NCBI GenBank assembly: GCA_013400115.1
Contig: VXBP01009432.1
Location: 684,420 to 748,419, forward strand
DNA: 64,000 bases
DNA from: Rhinopomastus cyanomelas
Lineage: Eukaryota; Chordata; Aves; Bucerotiformes; Rhinopomastidae
Reading direction: 5' to 3'
A program made the position numbers and the translations under genes. Positions 46,601 through 58,264 of this stretch are shown here, in pieces. Each line of letters opens with the position of its first letter. Positions within the stretch are counted from its first letter, which is position 1. Under the pieces are notes generated by a model. The model worked only from the letters and a program-made list of their open reading frames with translations. It did not search any database and was not told the DNA's origin.

Positions 46601-49449
46601 CTAGGTATGCAAAATCTCAAATGGAAAGAAATTCTGGGCAGCAGGTGGTGAAATGTGTAATGGTTATGGTAGCAGATTCAGATTAGACGTGTCAATGATA
46701 CAAAAAGCAGGATCAAATAAAATAATTTATTTCTTTCACCCACACAGTAATTCTGTAATACAAAGGATTTTTATTGAAGCTTATTGAAAGACATTTGGTT
46801 TTGAACCCAAAATAACTTCTTCCTTCTTCTTTTGCTCCCTGTTGTTCTTCAGATTTCCAGCTTCCCATATGACTTGGCTCGTGCAGTGCTGGGGATCTCA
46901 TTGTGTCACTGACATCAAAAGGAGGCTCACCACTGATTTCTATAAAAGCAGGAATAAGCACTTACAAAGTAGACCTATTGGCTGTGAAAAATTTATAATG
47001 CCTTCAAATACAGGATTTTTGGCCCAGTAGTTGTGCAGTTCATTCTCCTCATATAGGGATGGGGCAAATAGGAATGCACTTTATAGCAAATGAAGCATGA
47101 TTTCTGTTGTGGTTTTAGCCTTGTGCACTAATGAACCCTCATGGGATAGAATAAAGGTTGCTGCAGTGACTGAGTTCCTTATTTCTTAAGCACATGTTTG
47201 CCAGACAGCACACAACTACATTTCTCATCTGTCTCTTAGTAAATTAATCACTGAGTTCACCAACAGTTTGGCTGAAGAATTTTCCTATATTGCCAACATA
47301 TGTGAACACCACTAACTTTACTATATTGCCCACATATGAGAACTCCCACTAATTCAGTCTTTTATGGCTAAACACAATGACAGCTGCTTCTTTCTGTTCC
47401 ACATTAAAGTTTCTGCATAAATTCAATCAGTGCACTGTGGACCACCCACAGGCTGTCACACAAAGCGCTTCCAATGAGACAAGCTCACTGTACAGATCCT
47501 CAATTATGGACCAAAACTCTCAGTCAAGTATTCCTTGCAATCAGTTCCTAGCAATCTAGTTCTTAAAGTTTGTTTTCCCTTGTACTTTGCTTGGAGAAGT
47601 GAACACATTTATTTAAACAAAGATAGCATTCAGCTTCTCAACTCATTTTGGCCTTTCTTTCAAGTGGGTGGACAGACAGTAATCATTTAAATTGCAATTC
47701 AATTACATACATCTACAGATCTAAATATCTAAAAGATGCATGTTCAAATATCAAGAGAATGTGCACTGCATTTTCAAACACTTTTTAACATTTCAAAATA
47801 TATAGTCACTCAGCTACAATGGCTAAGACCAAGCACCCATTCCTCCTTTGCAGCCTCTAACTTTCAGCAGACAAAGATGGAGTTTAGAAAGAGCATACTC
47901 CAAAAGTGGCAAATATACCATGATTGTAGAAGATTCTTCCTCAGTTTTCAGCTGAATCCAAAACATTCTTTTACCCTTAAAAAAATTACACTAATGTACT
48001 ATCATCAATTTCCCATCAGACGTAACTGTGATCCAGGAAACTCATTTTTCCTGTGTAATAGCCAGTGAATTTCTCAGCTTCTCTCTTTTGCTGGCATTTA
48101 GCAGAACAAATCAGCAATTTCATTCACCTCTCAAAACAGTGAGTCGTAGCAGGGTTTTTAAAGTGGTACGTGCTTGTTAGGTGACAGTCAATGGACTTCA
48201 CACTATAGAAAGACCATAACTGTGATTCTTGTATAAATTACTATTGAGAAAGTATCCTGTGTGCCTTTCTGAGAGTGAAGAATACTGTAGAAAGTGACAG
48301 AGGTGGTGGTGGGAGATTTTGGCAGTGAAGATGGTGAAGTCAAAAAGAATGGACACCATCACTTGATGGAGTTAAGTAGGATAGTCTTACAACCGTCATA
48401 GTGGAGATGGATAGCTGGGCTGTTACTACAGCTGGATGAAACTTAGAGTGCAGTTAAAGCAGCTGAGTTGTTGTCATGATTACTGATAACTGTGATTGTG
48501 TGGAATAATGAGATTGAAGAGATCTTTGAGCAGGAAAATAACTCTTCTATGAGACTGGCAATGACAGTGGAATAGTATAGTCTGTAATAGTGAGCACTAG
48601 GGTGAGAAGGCTGGGGTGATACTACCAGCATGTGCAGGATGTGGGACATGTTAAATGGGGACTAAGATAATAGATAATTCCTTGAAAGAGATTGGATGTG
48701 ATAGAAGTGAGAGATCAGGGATGGTACGAGTGGTAGAGATCAGAGGCACGGGATACGAAGGACTATATGATTCTGGAGATGGAAGAGCTAGAACAGGCCT
48801 GAAGATGTGAATTTATATGGGAAAAGGCAGGTTCAGAGACACAGGCTGGCCTAGTGAGTCACAGGGTACACATATCTGAAATAGAATCATAGTACCATCA
48901 CCTCTGGAAGGGAAGCACTACCCTTCGGAGGTAGGAGAAGAAAGCAGGAACAGTGAGCTCAGGAACCATACTAGCCCAGTGAAATCACCCTTGCTTTGAA
49001 TCTCTTTTAGCTCAATGAAATTATTTCTTTTCCTGAAGCACTAATTATCCAATTCTTTCTGTTTCCTTGTCTGTACATTAAAAGCAGCATCTTTGTCTCA
49101 CGAGCTTGCAGTCAGGCTTAATTTCTGAACCATTTGGAGACTCTTAGATAAAATAGCTGCGTTAATACTTGCCAGTTAAAAGAGTAGATATATGTCAGCA
49201 GTTAAGTAATAAATATGGCCATTTGTTCAGTACTCTTGGAATAGTGTGAGATCTACACTAAACCGTGGGAAGCATGCATGATCCTTTTTGTTTTACCCTA
49301 ACACCATCTAGTACTGCAGCTTCCTAATCCCAGCGGGTTTTGTAAACCTTTGTCTTGGCAGCAGTTATCACAACAAGTTGGTGAGATAAGGGTCTTAGGG
49401 AAGGTCTGACAGTGGTGTAAGGATCAAAATATATCCTAGTGATAACAGC
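46601..49449. other. Non-coding stretch
   Basis: No gene. A 36-base tandem duplication is listed separately. The 110-codon frame at 47736-48068 has no recognisable similarity. A CR1-tail-like scrap ('agaatcatagtaccatcacctctggaaggga') lies at about 48885-48914. Confidence 0.45.
47285..47357. repeat. Two-copy tandem repeat, period 36
   Basis: 'ctatattgccaacatatg' at 47285 and 'ctatattgcccacatatg' at 47321, each followed by a similar 'aac.cc.actaa' segment. Several differences show that the duplication is not very recent. Confidence 0.85.
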
Positions 49450-49618
49450 GTGTCCGTGGAATAGAGTTCCAAAGGAAGTAGTTGAAGATGTTTTCCTAAA
49501 GATACTGAAGAACAGCTTAGATAAATCAGTGGTGAGAAGGCAACAACAGATCCAGGAATCATTCTGGGGACTGGACTTAATTGCACATAGATGTCTCCAA
49601 TCCTGTTCTGTGTTCTAT
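49450..49618 (+). mobile_element. Degraded old CR1 LINE 3' end
   Basis: 'gtggaatagagttccaaaggaagtagttgaagatg' encodes W-N-R-V-P-K-E-V-V-E as in the ORF2 C-terminus, followed by 'gactggacttaattgcacatagatgtctccaatcctg'. The tail is lost. Confidence 0.5.
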
Positions 49619-50493
49619 ATTACCTGCTTTTCAGCTTTTGATTCTTAAACACATGAAAACAATGACAATCACAATGGATACTTCCTAAAAATCAGTCTGA
49701 ATGCAGACAGGATCTTCCACACTATTGAGGATAGAAGGAAGCCCAAGAATATAAAAGGTACGTGACACTAGTAGATTATTTGAAACTATCAGAGTCAGAT
49801 CCTCAAATGAATTTATTACCATATATTACTCCTAAATCAAGATAATTTCCTTGCTTTTAAAGTCTACATGGAAATTATAGTCTGTATGAATATTTTAACA
49901 AATTAACTTAATTAGCAGCCTGAGCCTTCTTGTACATTCTAGCAATTTTAATATTATGCAACCAGTTAGCACTGTATTTATTTCCTTAACTCATCAATGA
50001 CAATTTCCTTCCATATAAAAATAATTCTCAGTGATCATTGTCACTGTCTGTGTTCCTTAGAAAGATGATAAATAACATTGGAGTCAGACAGGCACCTGAA
50101 GAATGCTGCTCGTAACTGGTGTCCACTGGATATCCAGTGGATTTTGAACCTTGATCAGAACTCTTTGAGTACAACCATCCAGCTAAATCCTTATGCATTG
50201 AGTGGTCCAAAATAAGATGTATGCTCTTAATACTGAAGGTAATTAGCAACTTCCAAAAGCATCCAAGGGAAGCAACATATTATAACTTGAAGTCTCTGAG
50301 TAACATTTTTCTTGTATTAGCCACAAATTTGACTAATATAACTGAGTTGGATCCTGGCAGAAAATAACTCCCACAGTCAGAGCAGGTCAAAGAGATTCCT
50401 GCAGGTCAGAGATCATTTGAGTTTTCCTTTCCATTCTAAAAATCTGACTCTACAGGGAAAAAGCAGACAGATCTTTCATCTCAGATTGCTTTT
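49619..50493. other. Non-coding stretch
   Basis: Nothing classified. Confidence 0.45.
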
Positions 50494-50575
50494 TCATAGA
50501 AGCTGAAAAAGTTTGGGTTGGCAGGGACACTTAAAAGTCATCTATTCCAAACCTCACTGTAACAAGCTAGATCAG
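50494..50575 (-). mobile_element. Old CR1 LINE 3' end
   Basis: 'tcatagaagctgaaaaagtttgggttggcagggacacttaaaagtcatctattccaaacc' is an older CR1 end, reversed and mutated. Confidence 0.6.
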
Positions 50576-51701
50576 GTGGCAGCTGTAACAAGAGCTGTCT
50601 GCAGATGGTGGCAGAGACGTGAAGTAAAGAGGTTTAGGAGCATCAAGGAGGCTGAGAAAGAGGCAGAGTAGCAAAGACAATCTGTGCAGTCTCTGAAACA
50701 GAAACAGGAGCAACCACCAGAAAATAACCCCAATTTGAGGGGGCCCTCTACCACCCCCCTGCAAGGCTGAAAGCAGCAGTCTGAATGAAAAATGTTGCAG
50801 CATTCAAGAAAACATGACCATCAGCTTTTAAGATTCTGAACTGTTTACACTAAACAGAAACCTAGTTTTCAATGGGTTGCCTATATTACACATTTTAACT
50901 TTAAAGGCTTCTGACATCAAAGCATTTTTTTGACTAGACAAAAATAAGTTGCCTCTCTTTTCTTGCAGCTCTTTTTTTCCTATTGAGCTCAGCATTTGCA
51001 TTCTTGAGTAGTTATTTTTTTCCTCTGGTCTTGGAACTGTGATTAAATATTACTGTGACTGTAAAGGCAAGGTGGAAATTACAGACTAAAACTGATTGCA
51101 TACTGTAAAAAGCTGTAAAGAAAAGATTAAACCTTGTTAATGACGCATAATTTATTTTCTTCCTGGTGACAATGGGTGTTTATAACCTGTTCTGCAAGGG
51201 TGTATTTCTTGCATTTGAAGAGATTTAGGTAATACCAGAGATTACATTAGTGTCTTAATAAATTCAGTGCTTAATATGCATACATAAAAGTGGACAGCTG
51301 TAAATGTGAATCTCTGTCCGTTTGTGCTCATTACCCACACAAAGACACATGCTCACTCTGCAAGATTTAAATGTGTTACCTTTTCACTGACAAGAATCCC
51401 TGGTAGCTTATAAATTGCTTTTCAAGGCTTTACATTCCGTCACAGATAACGATTTATGAGAACATATAAGAGCTACCTATCAATAACTACATTACAGAAA
51501 TTTGACAGATAGAAGATGAGAGGACGTCACTTATCTAGGATATTTATGCAAGATCCTTTTGCATAATATTTCAATGTTTTATTACTTGTAGCAGAGTTGC
51601 ATTGACCTTTATGATGAGGAAGAATTATAATTTGAGTTATCTGGGGCAGTGATGTGCTTACATATCAACAAGTGGAGACACCACACCTTAAATAAGTGGT
51701 T
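50576..51701. other. Non-coding stretch
   Basis: The purine-rich block 50580-50800 contains 'gagggggccctctaccaccccc' and is GC-richer than its surroundings but unassigned. The rest is AT-rich. Confidence 0.4.
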
Positions 51702-51783
51702 CAGGTTTGGCCCTTCATTATATCAAGGACACCAAGGTGCAGGAGCAAGTTCAAAGAAGGGCAACAAAGCAGGTGAAGGAGCT
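51702..51783 (+). mobile_element. Short internal CR1 ORF2 fragment
   Basis: 'gtttggcccttcattatatcaaggacaccaaggtgcaggagcaagttcaaagaagggcaacaaagcaggtgaagg' parallels the sense ORF2 segment encoding F.P...KD...LERVQRRATK. Both ends are missing. Confidence 0.75.
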
Positions 51784-54137
51784 CCAATGAGAAGTGGAAT
51801 TTGAAAGGAGAAGGTAAATTCTTTATTCTATCCTTTAATTGCAAGATAAATCTATGGCAAATAGCTGTATAACACAGCTTTACTCTGTACACTAAAATAC
51901 AAAGACCTTATTATTTCTTACTGGAATCAGTATCAAACCTCTTCTTGTTACCAGTGAGATAGGAACCATTTATTTTCTGGTGCAAAGCAAACAAAGGCTG
52001 GTTGTTAGAGCACAAATAATGTAGTTTTAACACAGACTTAGTGCACATATGGCCTGGAAAAGATTATTTAATTAACCTTCCTAGTGAAGATACTGCCCAA
52101 TGTAAATATTATGGAAGGCTGTTAACTGAACATAACTCCCATTTTCTTGACACTTGTTCTGGACATTTAATTGTGAGAAGGGAAGGGATGAAGTGCTAGA
52201 AACCTGCAGACTTGTAGACAGCTGTGTCAAATCTAGAAGGGTAGCCTTATGTGGTTTTCCCAGACATTACCCTTTTGCTGGTATTAATTATGTGACCACA
52301 CTGCATTAAAGACTGGGTTATTTGCTAACTCTTCAAAGTTAAATCATGAGAGATTTTGGGGGGAACATGTTGAAAGATAAAGTCACACTTCAAGAGAAGT
52401 GCTGCGAAGCTAAGGTGTTTCAGGACTGCAGAACCAAAGGTTCTAAGGAGACTGCCTTGACCTTCAGATTAGCTTGCCAAATTGTCTTGTAACTATCAAA
52501 GCCAAAAGAAAAGAGCTATGTCTAGCCAAAAAATTATGTCAAGGCTGAAAGCGAGCAGCATTTCAGGCAGGTATCCTGGGCATTTGAGAGTGGCCAGAAG
52601 ATTTATGCATGTCCCAATAAAAATGTGTTATTTTTTTCAACTAAGTAAAAGATTTTAACTGATACTATTACTGGGCTTAAGAAAGCTCTTTGACCATCAG
52701 TTCTTTACCAAAATTGCTCACAAAACAAAGAACTCCAAATACCAAATCCAGCTTTACCACATCATAGTAACAACTGAGGATGACCTTGAACCAGAGAACA
52801 GACCAAAACCAACAACTAAGCTTGCAAACTGGTAACTAAGCTTGGAGAGCAGAACTAGAAAATCCACTTGTAACTGGATAAGCTGCTTTCTAAGATTTCA
52901 TTCAGATGAAGTCCATACAAATTGGCTTGACCTTGCACCTCAGCAAAAGCTGTATGTCATTGCATGCATTCAGATCTACAGTCCTCTAGATATTTTATAG
53001 AAACAGGAAAAAATGTGTCATTAGAGTCAAGAGTGGAAAAAGCAACAGGATCATGACTATTAAAAGGGAATCAAGCTGTATATATGAACTGTCCAGGCAG
53101 TTGCAGGAGCTGGATGTGAATACCAGTTCAAACAACAGCAATCCATGCTATTTAATGTTTATCAAGATTTTGTCCAGGTTAACTATCACTGTTCTAAACA
53201 AGTGTCACTGTGCATCTTTCTGTGTAATACAAGTTTCAATGTAGAGGTGCAAGCAACATCATGCCAACAGGCCTCTGGTTCCTCAGTTGTTTTGTTTAGT
53301 AACACAAATGTAGGCAGAGACACTGTGGGGTAAGGGGAGAAAAAATGGTTCCATCTGCCTTTGTGCCAGAGCATTTTTTCTCTATAATGCACTGAAAAGG
53401 TTCTGAGAAAAAGTAGTAGCATGCATGGTAAAACTCAGTATCTTAGTGTAGTGGTTTCAAACAAAATAAATAACTTTTACAATGTAATTCGTTCACCATA
53501 CTGTTTCTGAGGCACTGGGGAAAATGCATGTGTAGGAGACAATCAATGTGTTGTCGAAAAGACCAGATTCATACAAATATAAAAGCCCAACCAGAGAACT
53601 CACATTGTTGCATAATTTTTGCTGTAGGAGAAAGCCAAGCTGGTGGAAGAGGCTGGAAGTAGCAAGGCAAGTTGCAAGCTTTCAGTATGATTTCCACAGC
53701 ACGTATCCCTTTCAGTTCTCAGTCATTCCATATGGCTGCAAGTCTCAGCACTACACACAGGGGAATGAGGTGTCTTTTAAGGGCCAGATTAGGCAGAAAA
53801 AAATGTTTTGTTATGTAAATCAGAAATTAGTAAACTAATAATCCAACTGGAGGAAATCCAGCCAGAATTACCTAGTTTTAAAATTATAAGTGTAGAGCCC
53901 CTAGTGATAACTCTGCTGCAGAACTCATGAAAAAAAGTATAAGCTAAATATTATGCACAGAGAAAATAAACCAAGAAAGCTGATTTTCTCCTCTTGCTAT
54001 AATTACTCAAAAATGTGGATAATCTTTGACAAATTTTGGCAATAGACTATGATGTAAGTGTGTTTCACTGAGTCTGAGACTCTCAAAGTGTCATAAAGTT
54101 GCATGTTTCTCCTGCTGCAACATGAATTAATCTAGAT
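51784..54137. other. AT-rich non-coding stretch with an unassigned frame
   Basis: The 96-codon frame 53548-53838 (MLSKRPDSYKYKSPTREL...) has no recognised similarity. No repeat family is evident. Confidence 0.4.
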
Positions 54138-54160
54138 AAGAAAGAAAGAAAGAAAGAAAC
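54138..54160. repeat. (GAAA)n microsatellite
   Basis: Five perfect AAAG units. Confidence 0.85.
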
Positions 54161-54287
54161 CCCTGAAAATCCTGGTGGAACTGAAAGATGGAATTTGACT
54201 TCTTTTGAATTGAATTTAAATTTAATCTTCCCATTCTGGATCAAGGATGAAAGCAGAAAGAGAATGACATCTTGTACTGGGTTAGTG

Positions 54288-54391
54288 TAATGTGGACATA
54301 TTGGCACAGGGTTCGCTTCCCGGCCAACACATCAGGCTACAACCATACAGTGTCACTACCCTGCTTTGTGGCCACAGCAACCTTGGTTCTT
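54288..54391 (-). mobile_element. Leader-like sequence downstream of the primer-binding site
   Basis: On the minus strand this follows the primer-binding site and ends with 'cactaacccagtaca', which resembles the LTR terminus itself ('gactaacacagtaca'). It may be a 5' untranslated leader or part of a second LTR end. No gag reading frame follows. Confidence 0.4.
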
Positions 54392-54409
54392 ATCCGAGTC
54401 ACAGCACCA
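54392..54409 (-). other. Retroviral primer-binding site of histidine-tRNA type
   Basis: On the minus strand the 18 bases TGGTGCTGTGACTCGGAT are complementary to the 3' end of tRNA-His (as I recall it, TGGTGCCGTGACTCGGAT) with one mismatch, a C-to-T change. It lies directly downstream of an LTR end, which is the correct place. The combination of position and match supports the element's identity as an endogenous retrovirus. Confidence 0.72.
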
Positions 54410-54535
54410 AATTCTGTACTGTGTTAGTCTTCTGAGGCCACATCAGCACAGGTCAGTGCCAGCAAGTCCAGCACCAATCCTCTTCTCAGGAGAATTCAAC
54501 AGGCAACGAAGCAATCTTGGTAAAAAGAAAGAGAT

Positions 54536-54541
54536 TTTATT
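54536..54541 (-). promoter_or_regulatory. AATAAA poly(A) signal of the LTR
   Basis: TTTATT on the + strand, AATAAA on the minus strand, about 130 bases before the LTR end. Confidence 0.55.
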
Positions 54542-55288
54542 GAACCCCAGAAGAAAAGAAAAAAACACTAAAATAGTATAAAAAAACCAAACCAAAACCA
54601 AACCAAACAAACTACACCGCAATGTCCTGAGGAAAATAGAAGACAAGCTAACATGTCAGTCTTTGGTGTAGATCAGTGACCTGGGATAAGCATACATTTC
54701 AAATCAGAGGGGTATACAAACACTTTCTATTCTTCTGTCCTTGGAGACATGCCAGGTCTCCTTACAAGTTGTCTTCTAGTCTGAGGATGTCTGATTTCTG
54801 GCCCTCCCAGACTGGCCACCTCTTCACACTATAGCTTGGTTTGCTGATGTCAGGTCCTCCTGATCATCCCAGACTGGTGAATTCTTCAGTGTAGCTTGTC
54901 TGGCAAAATGCTGGTCAAACACACCTGATCCCTCAGAGCCTGAGCTGCATCCTTGATGCAGGAACATGCATTTTATAAAACCAGTCCCTTTCTTCTTGCC
55001 AAAGGCTCAAGGACTGTGAAGCTCTTTTGCTTCTGTCAGCAGAAAGAAGCCAAGCAGAAAGGGAAGCCCTTCAGATCCCTACTTTGGTAGTTCTTCACTC
55101 ACAGTCAGTCAAGCATTCCTCAGTTCCTCAGTGGCAGAGGAACAGCATCTGCATCACCGCAGCCGAGAACAAAGACAAGATGGTGCTGGTCACATGGCAT
55201 GATACCCGTGATGAGAACAAAGGCAACATGCCCTCCATGGCAAGCAAGGCTTGTTTGTCATAGCTCAGATGAGAGCTTCCCTCCAGGG

Positions 55289-55352
55289 GCTCTGTCTCTC
55301 TCCCTCTCTCTCTCCCTTTCTCTCTCTCTGTCTCTTTTCTATCTCTCTCCCC
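55289..55352. repeat. TC-rich simple sequence
   Basis: Interrupted (TC)n within the U3-like part of the LTR. The serine/leucine-rich frames at 55199-55528 are caused by it. Confidence 0.8.
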
Positions 55353-55541
55353 TACTTTGGTTACAGTTCAGTTCCAGGGAGGAGAGGGTTAATTCTCTTT
55401 TGCCCCTCCACAGTCACAGGGAAAGGGGACAATTCAGCTCACCATTGTGCTTTGATGTCTACTCTAGGACAAAAAAAATACTGCAGTTTGGAAATGCCTG
55501 TGTTTCTCTATTGACTGTAGATGTCTAGTTGTGACGTCACA

Positions 55542-55695
55542 GTAAGATGCTAATGTTGTAGACACGTACCTTGCCTAGGGAATCCTATCTGGTTTATCAG
55601 TTTCTGTTTGAAGACACAACAGAGGACTCCAAAGTAAGGATTTATCTAATGGAACTTTCAAGATAATTACTTATGCTCCCACAGTTGCTCATCAG
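55542..55695. other. Spacer between LTR and CR1
   Basis: No recognised feature. Confidence 0.4.
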
Positions 55696-56022
55696 TCATA
55701 GAAACAGAATCATTAGGGATTGGAAGGGACCTTGAAAGATCATCTAGTCTAATCCCGCTGACACAGCAGCATCACCTAGACCAAGTTGCACAGAAACACA
55801 TCCAGGTGGGTTTTAAACATCTCCAGAGAAGGAGACTCCACAACCCCCCTGGGCAGCCTGTTCCAGTGCTCCATCACCCTCACTGTGAAAAAGTTCCTTC
55901 TGATGTTTATATGGAGCCTCCTATGTTCCAGCTTGTACACATTGCCCCTTGCCCTATCCCCAGATGACATTGAGAAGAGCCTAGCTCCATCCTCCTGACA
56001 CCCACCCTTCACAGTCTCCTCT
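55696..56022 (-). mobile_element. Well-preserved CR1 LINE 3' end (younger subfamily)
   Basis: The reversed tail, 'cattagggattggaagggaccttgaaagatcatctagtc' and 'gctgacacagcagcatcacctagaccaag' are followed by the ORF2 C-terminus up to the 'cctcctgacacccacccttcaca' block. 5'-truncated. Confidence 0.95.
55776..56012 (-). pseudogene. CR1 ORF2 C-terminus, open to the natural end
   Basis: The minus frame contains GGCQEDGARLFSMSSGDRAR, NFFTVRVMEHWNRLPRGVVE and SPSLEMFKTHLDVFLCNLV, the complete C-terminal end of ORF2 without a break. The upstream domains are missing. Confidence 0.88.
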
Positions 56023-56751
56023 TCTTCATCAATACTTTCAAAGTTTTGATACCAAAGATTCCAATACTTCTTTATTTTATTTTATTATTTTATTTTATTT
56101 TATTTTTATTTTACTTTATACTTCTGGGCAAAGAATGCCCTTGCTTTACCCTACATTTTCTCCCTAGTTTCCAGCTCTCCTCCTCCGCTCAGCTGTCCCA
56201 AAATCACTCATGACCTGTGATAAACTGAATGGAATTAATCTTTTGAATATGATTTAAATAATGATTCAATCGACCAGTAAAAGCAACACTCATACACATT
56301 TATTTATTGAACAGCTTTTCTTTGTTACTTTGGAAACTTCAATACCACAGGTTATGCTCAGGAGCAATTCAGTTTTCCAGCAGTAAAATGACTTTCTTCG
56401 CCCTATCTTATTAAGATCTACATTTTGGTTTTTCCCTTCCTCATGTACGAGCCAGAGAAGAAAGAGCAGAGCACACAGGGGCAATATACTGCAGGGCACT
56501 TTCTGCAATAATCAGCATAAAATAATCAGTATGTGTGAAGAGGACAGAAATGGGCTACAGGCACCATAATTGAATGGTAACTCACCAAGCACTTCCTTTA
56601 CCTTCTTCTTACCTTACTACAGGGAAGTAAGGAAGCACCATGGAACAATGCTAAAGCTGTCTGTGCAAACACCAGGATTTTGCAAAGAGAATTTTGGTGC
56701 AGAAATTCTCCCTTGCTCACTTTATTTTTGCAAAGTCATATATGATATAAT
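56023..56751. other. Non-coding stretch with a TTTTA tract
   Basis: Contains a TTTTA microsatellite at 56070-56120. Otherwise nothing recognised. Confidence 0.5.
56070..56120. repeat. (TTTTA)n microsatellite
   Basis: About nine TTTTA-type units with slight variation. Confidence 0.85.
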
Positions 56752-57445
56752 TGTAGAATCATTATGGTTGGAAGAAACCTACAAGATCATCTGGTGCAAC
56801 CATCAAATCAATGCCACCATCCCTACTAAACCTTGTTTCCAAGTGCCAGATGTACAAGTCTGATGAACACCTCCAGGAAAGGCGACTCTATCACCTCTTT
56901 AGGCAGCCTGTTCCAGTACCTGACCACTCTTTTGGTGAAGAAATTTTTCCTAATGTCCTGTCCAAACCTTCCCAGACACAATTTGAGGCCATTTCCTCAT
57001 TTTCTATTTCTACTGACTTTGGAGAAGAGACCAACCCCCATCTGTCTAAAACCTCCTTTCAGGCAGTTATAAATACAAATAAGGTTTCCCTTCAGTCTCC
57101 TTTTCTCTAGACTACAGAACCCAGATTCCTTCAGTTGCTCCTCATAAGATCTATCCTCCAGGCCTTTCACTAGCTTCATTGCCCTTCACTGAACACATAG
57201 CTTCGTCACCCTTCATTGAACACACTCTAGTATCTAAAGGTCCTCCTATTGAGATGCCCAAAACTGAATGCAGTACTCAAGATGAGGTCTCACTAGTCCT
57301 AAGTACAGGGGAACAATCAGTCCTCTAATCCTGCTGGTCACACTGTTTTTGATGCAGCCAGGGATGCTATTAGCTTTCTTGGCCACCTGGGCACACTGCC
57401 AACTCACGTTCAGACACTGCTGGCTCATGTTCAGAGCTTTTGTTT
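56752..57445 (-). mobile_element. CR1 LINE copy of an older subfamily with small internal duplications
   Basis: 'tgtagaatcattatggttggaagaaacctacaagatcatc' marks the reversed 3' end, followed by continuous reversed ORF2 to 'ggccacctgggcacactgcc'. Two local duplications are visible: 'cccttcactgaacacat' with 'cccttcattgaacacac' (57181-57225), and 'actcacgttcagacactgc' with 'gctcatgttcag' (57392-57435). Its minus frames are broken by stops. Confidence 0.9.
56997..57179 (-). pseudogene. CR1 ORF2 C-terminal segment
   Basis: The minus frame reads VKGLEDRSYEEQLKESGFCS then LEKRRLKGNLICIYNCLKGG, the ORF2 segment downstream of the reverse transcriptase. It runs into stops on both sides. Confidence 0.8.
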
Positions 57446-57779
57446 GGCCTGCTTCACATATCAAACAACTTTTGTGAGAGAAAAGAACAAACTCCTCAAA
57501 GGACAGTTTGATTTTAGTTAAAAATAAACAGCTTAGTTTTAATGAATTTTCTATTATCTTTTAAAAAAGTCTTAAACCATAATCAAATGTCCTGTGTGTT
57601 ACAAAATCCATTTGCCTTTTACCCTGACAATGGATAGATACAAAAGATGAGCAACGATGACACTGGAGAGTTGTGAGTCACACTAAAAGTTGTCATCAGC
57701 TCAGACAAATTAGTACAAGTGTTACACAAGTTTGTAGATGCCTCCATGTTTGTTTAGTGGATGAATGTGCCTACTGCAC
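57446..57779. other. Non-coding stretch
   Basis: Unclassified. It may include diverged sequence from the CR1 that begins at about 57780. Confidence 0.4.
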
Positions 57780-57789
57780 TGTGGTTGAT

Positions 57790-58264
57790 GAGGGTTGGGT
57801 TAGAGAACCCTTGAGCAAATTGTATGCACATAAATCCATGAGTCCTGATGGGATGCATCCGCAAGCAATAAGGAAGTCATTGCTAGGCCACTCTCCATCA
57901 TCTCCATCATCTTTGTTAAGTCATGGGGATCATGAGAGGTGCCTGGGGACTGGAGGATAACAAATGTCACTCTGAACCTCAAAAAGGCTAAGAAGGAGGG
58001 CACAGATAACTATAGTCCTGTCTGCTTCACCTCCATCGCAGGAAAGATGATGACTCTGTCTTTAAGCACATCAAGGACAAGAGGGTCATTAGGGACAGTC
58101 AGCAAAGGGAAGTCATGCTTGACTAATCTATTTGCCTTTTATGAGGGCAAGACCAGGTGGATAGATGATGGTAGAGCAGTGGATGTGGTCTATCTTGGCT
58201 TGAGTAAGGCATTTCACAGAGTCTCACACAGCATCCTCACAGCCAAACTGAGGCAGTGTGGTCT
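57790..58264 (+). pseudogene. CR1 ORF2 reverse-transcriptase N-terminal half, inactive
   Basis: Two frames carry the conserved order VREPLSKL, PDGMHPQA, then DWRITNVTLNLKKAKKEGTD, NYSPVCFTSIAGKMM and KGKSCLTNLFAFYEGKTRWI, ending in VVYLGLSKAFHRVSHSIL. Motif A should read LDFSKAFD. Here both aspartates are changed (to glycine and histidine). At least one frameshift lies near 57930. Not functional. Confidence 0.88.

Larger units (their letters stand above)
54413..55541 (-). mobile_element. 5' LTR of an endogenous retrovirus, minus strand
   Basis: Read on the minus strand it probably begins near 'tgtgacgtcacaactag' (55541). A GA-rich simple-sequence section and a TATA-like 'ttttataaaatg' at about 54971-54981 follow. 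An AATAAA at 54536-54541 precedes a GT/T-rich segment, and the end is near 'gactaacacagtaca', just before the primer-binding site. The length of about 1.1 kb is large but possible for an avian LTR. No gag, pol or env lies in the expected direction (below 54290), so the rest of the provirus is deleted. The outer border is uncertain. Confidence 0.62.

Noticed and set aside
48885..48914. Scrap resembling a CR1 3' end
   Set aside because: Too short and too mutated to separate from chance.
53548..53838. 96-codon frame with some mixed-composition sequence
   Set aside because: No recognised domain and no borders suggestive of an exon. Left unassigned.
55199..55528. Serine/leucine-rich frames of 87-109 codons
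   Set aside because: Caused by TC simple sequence within an LTR.
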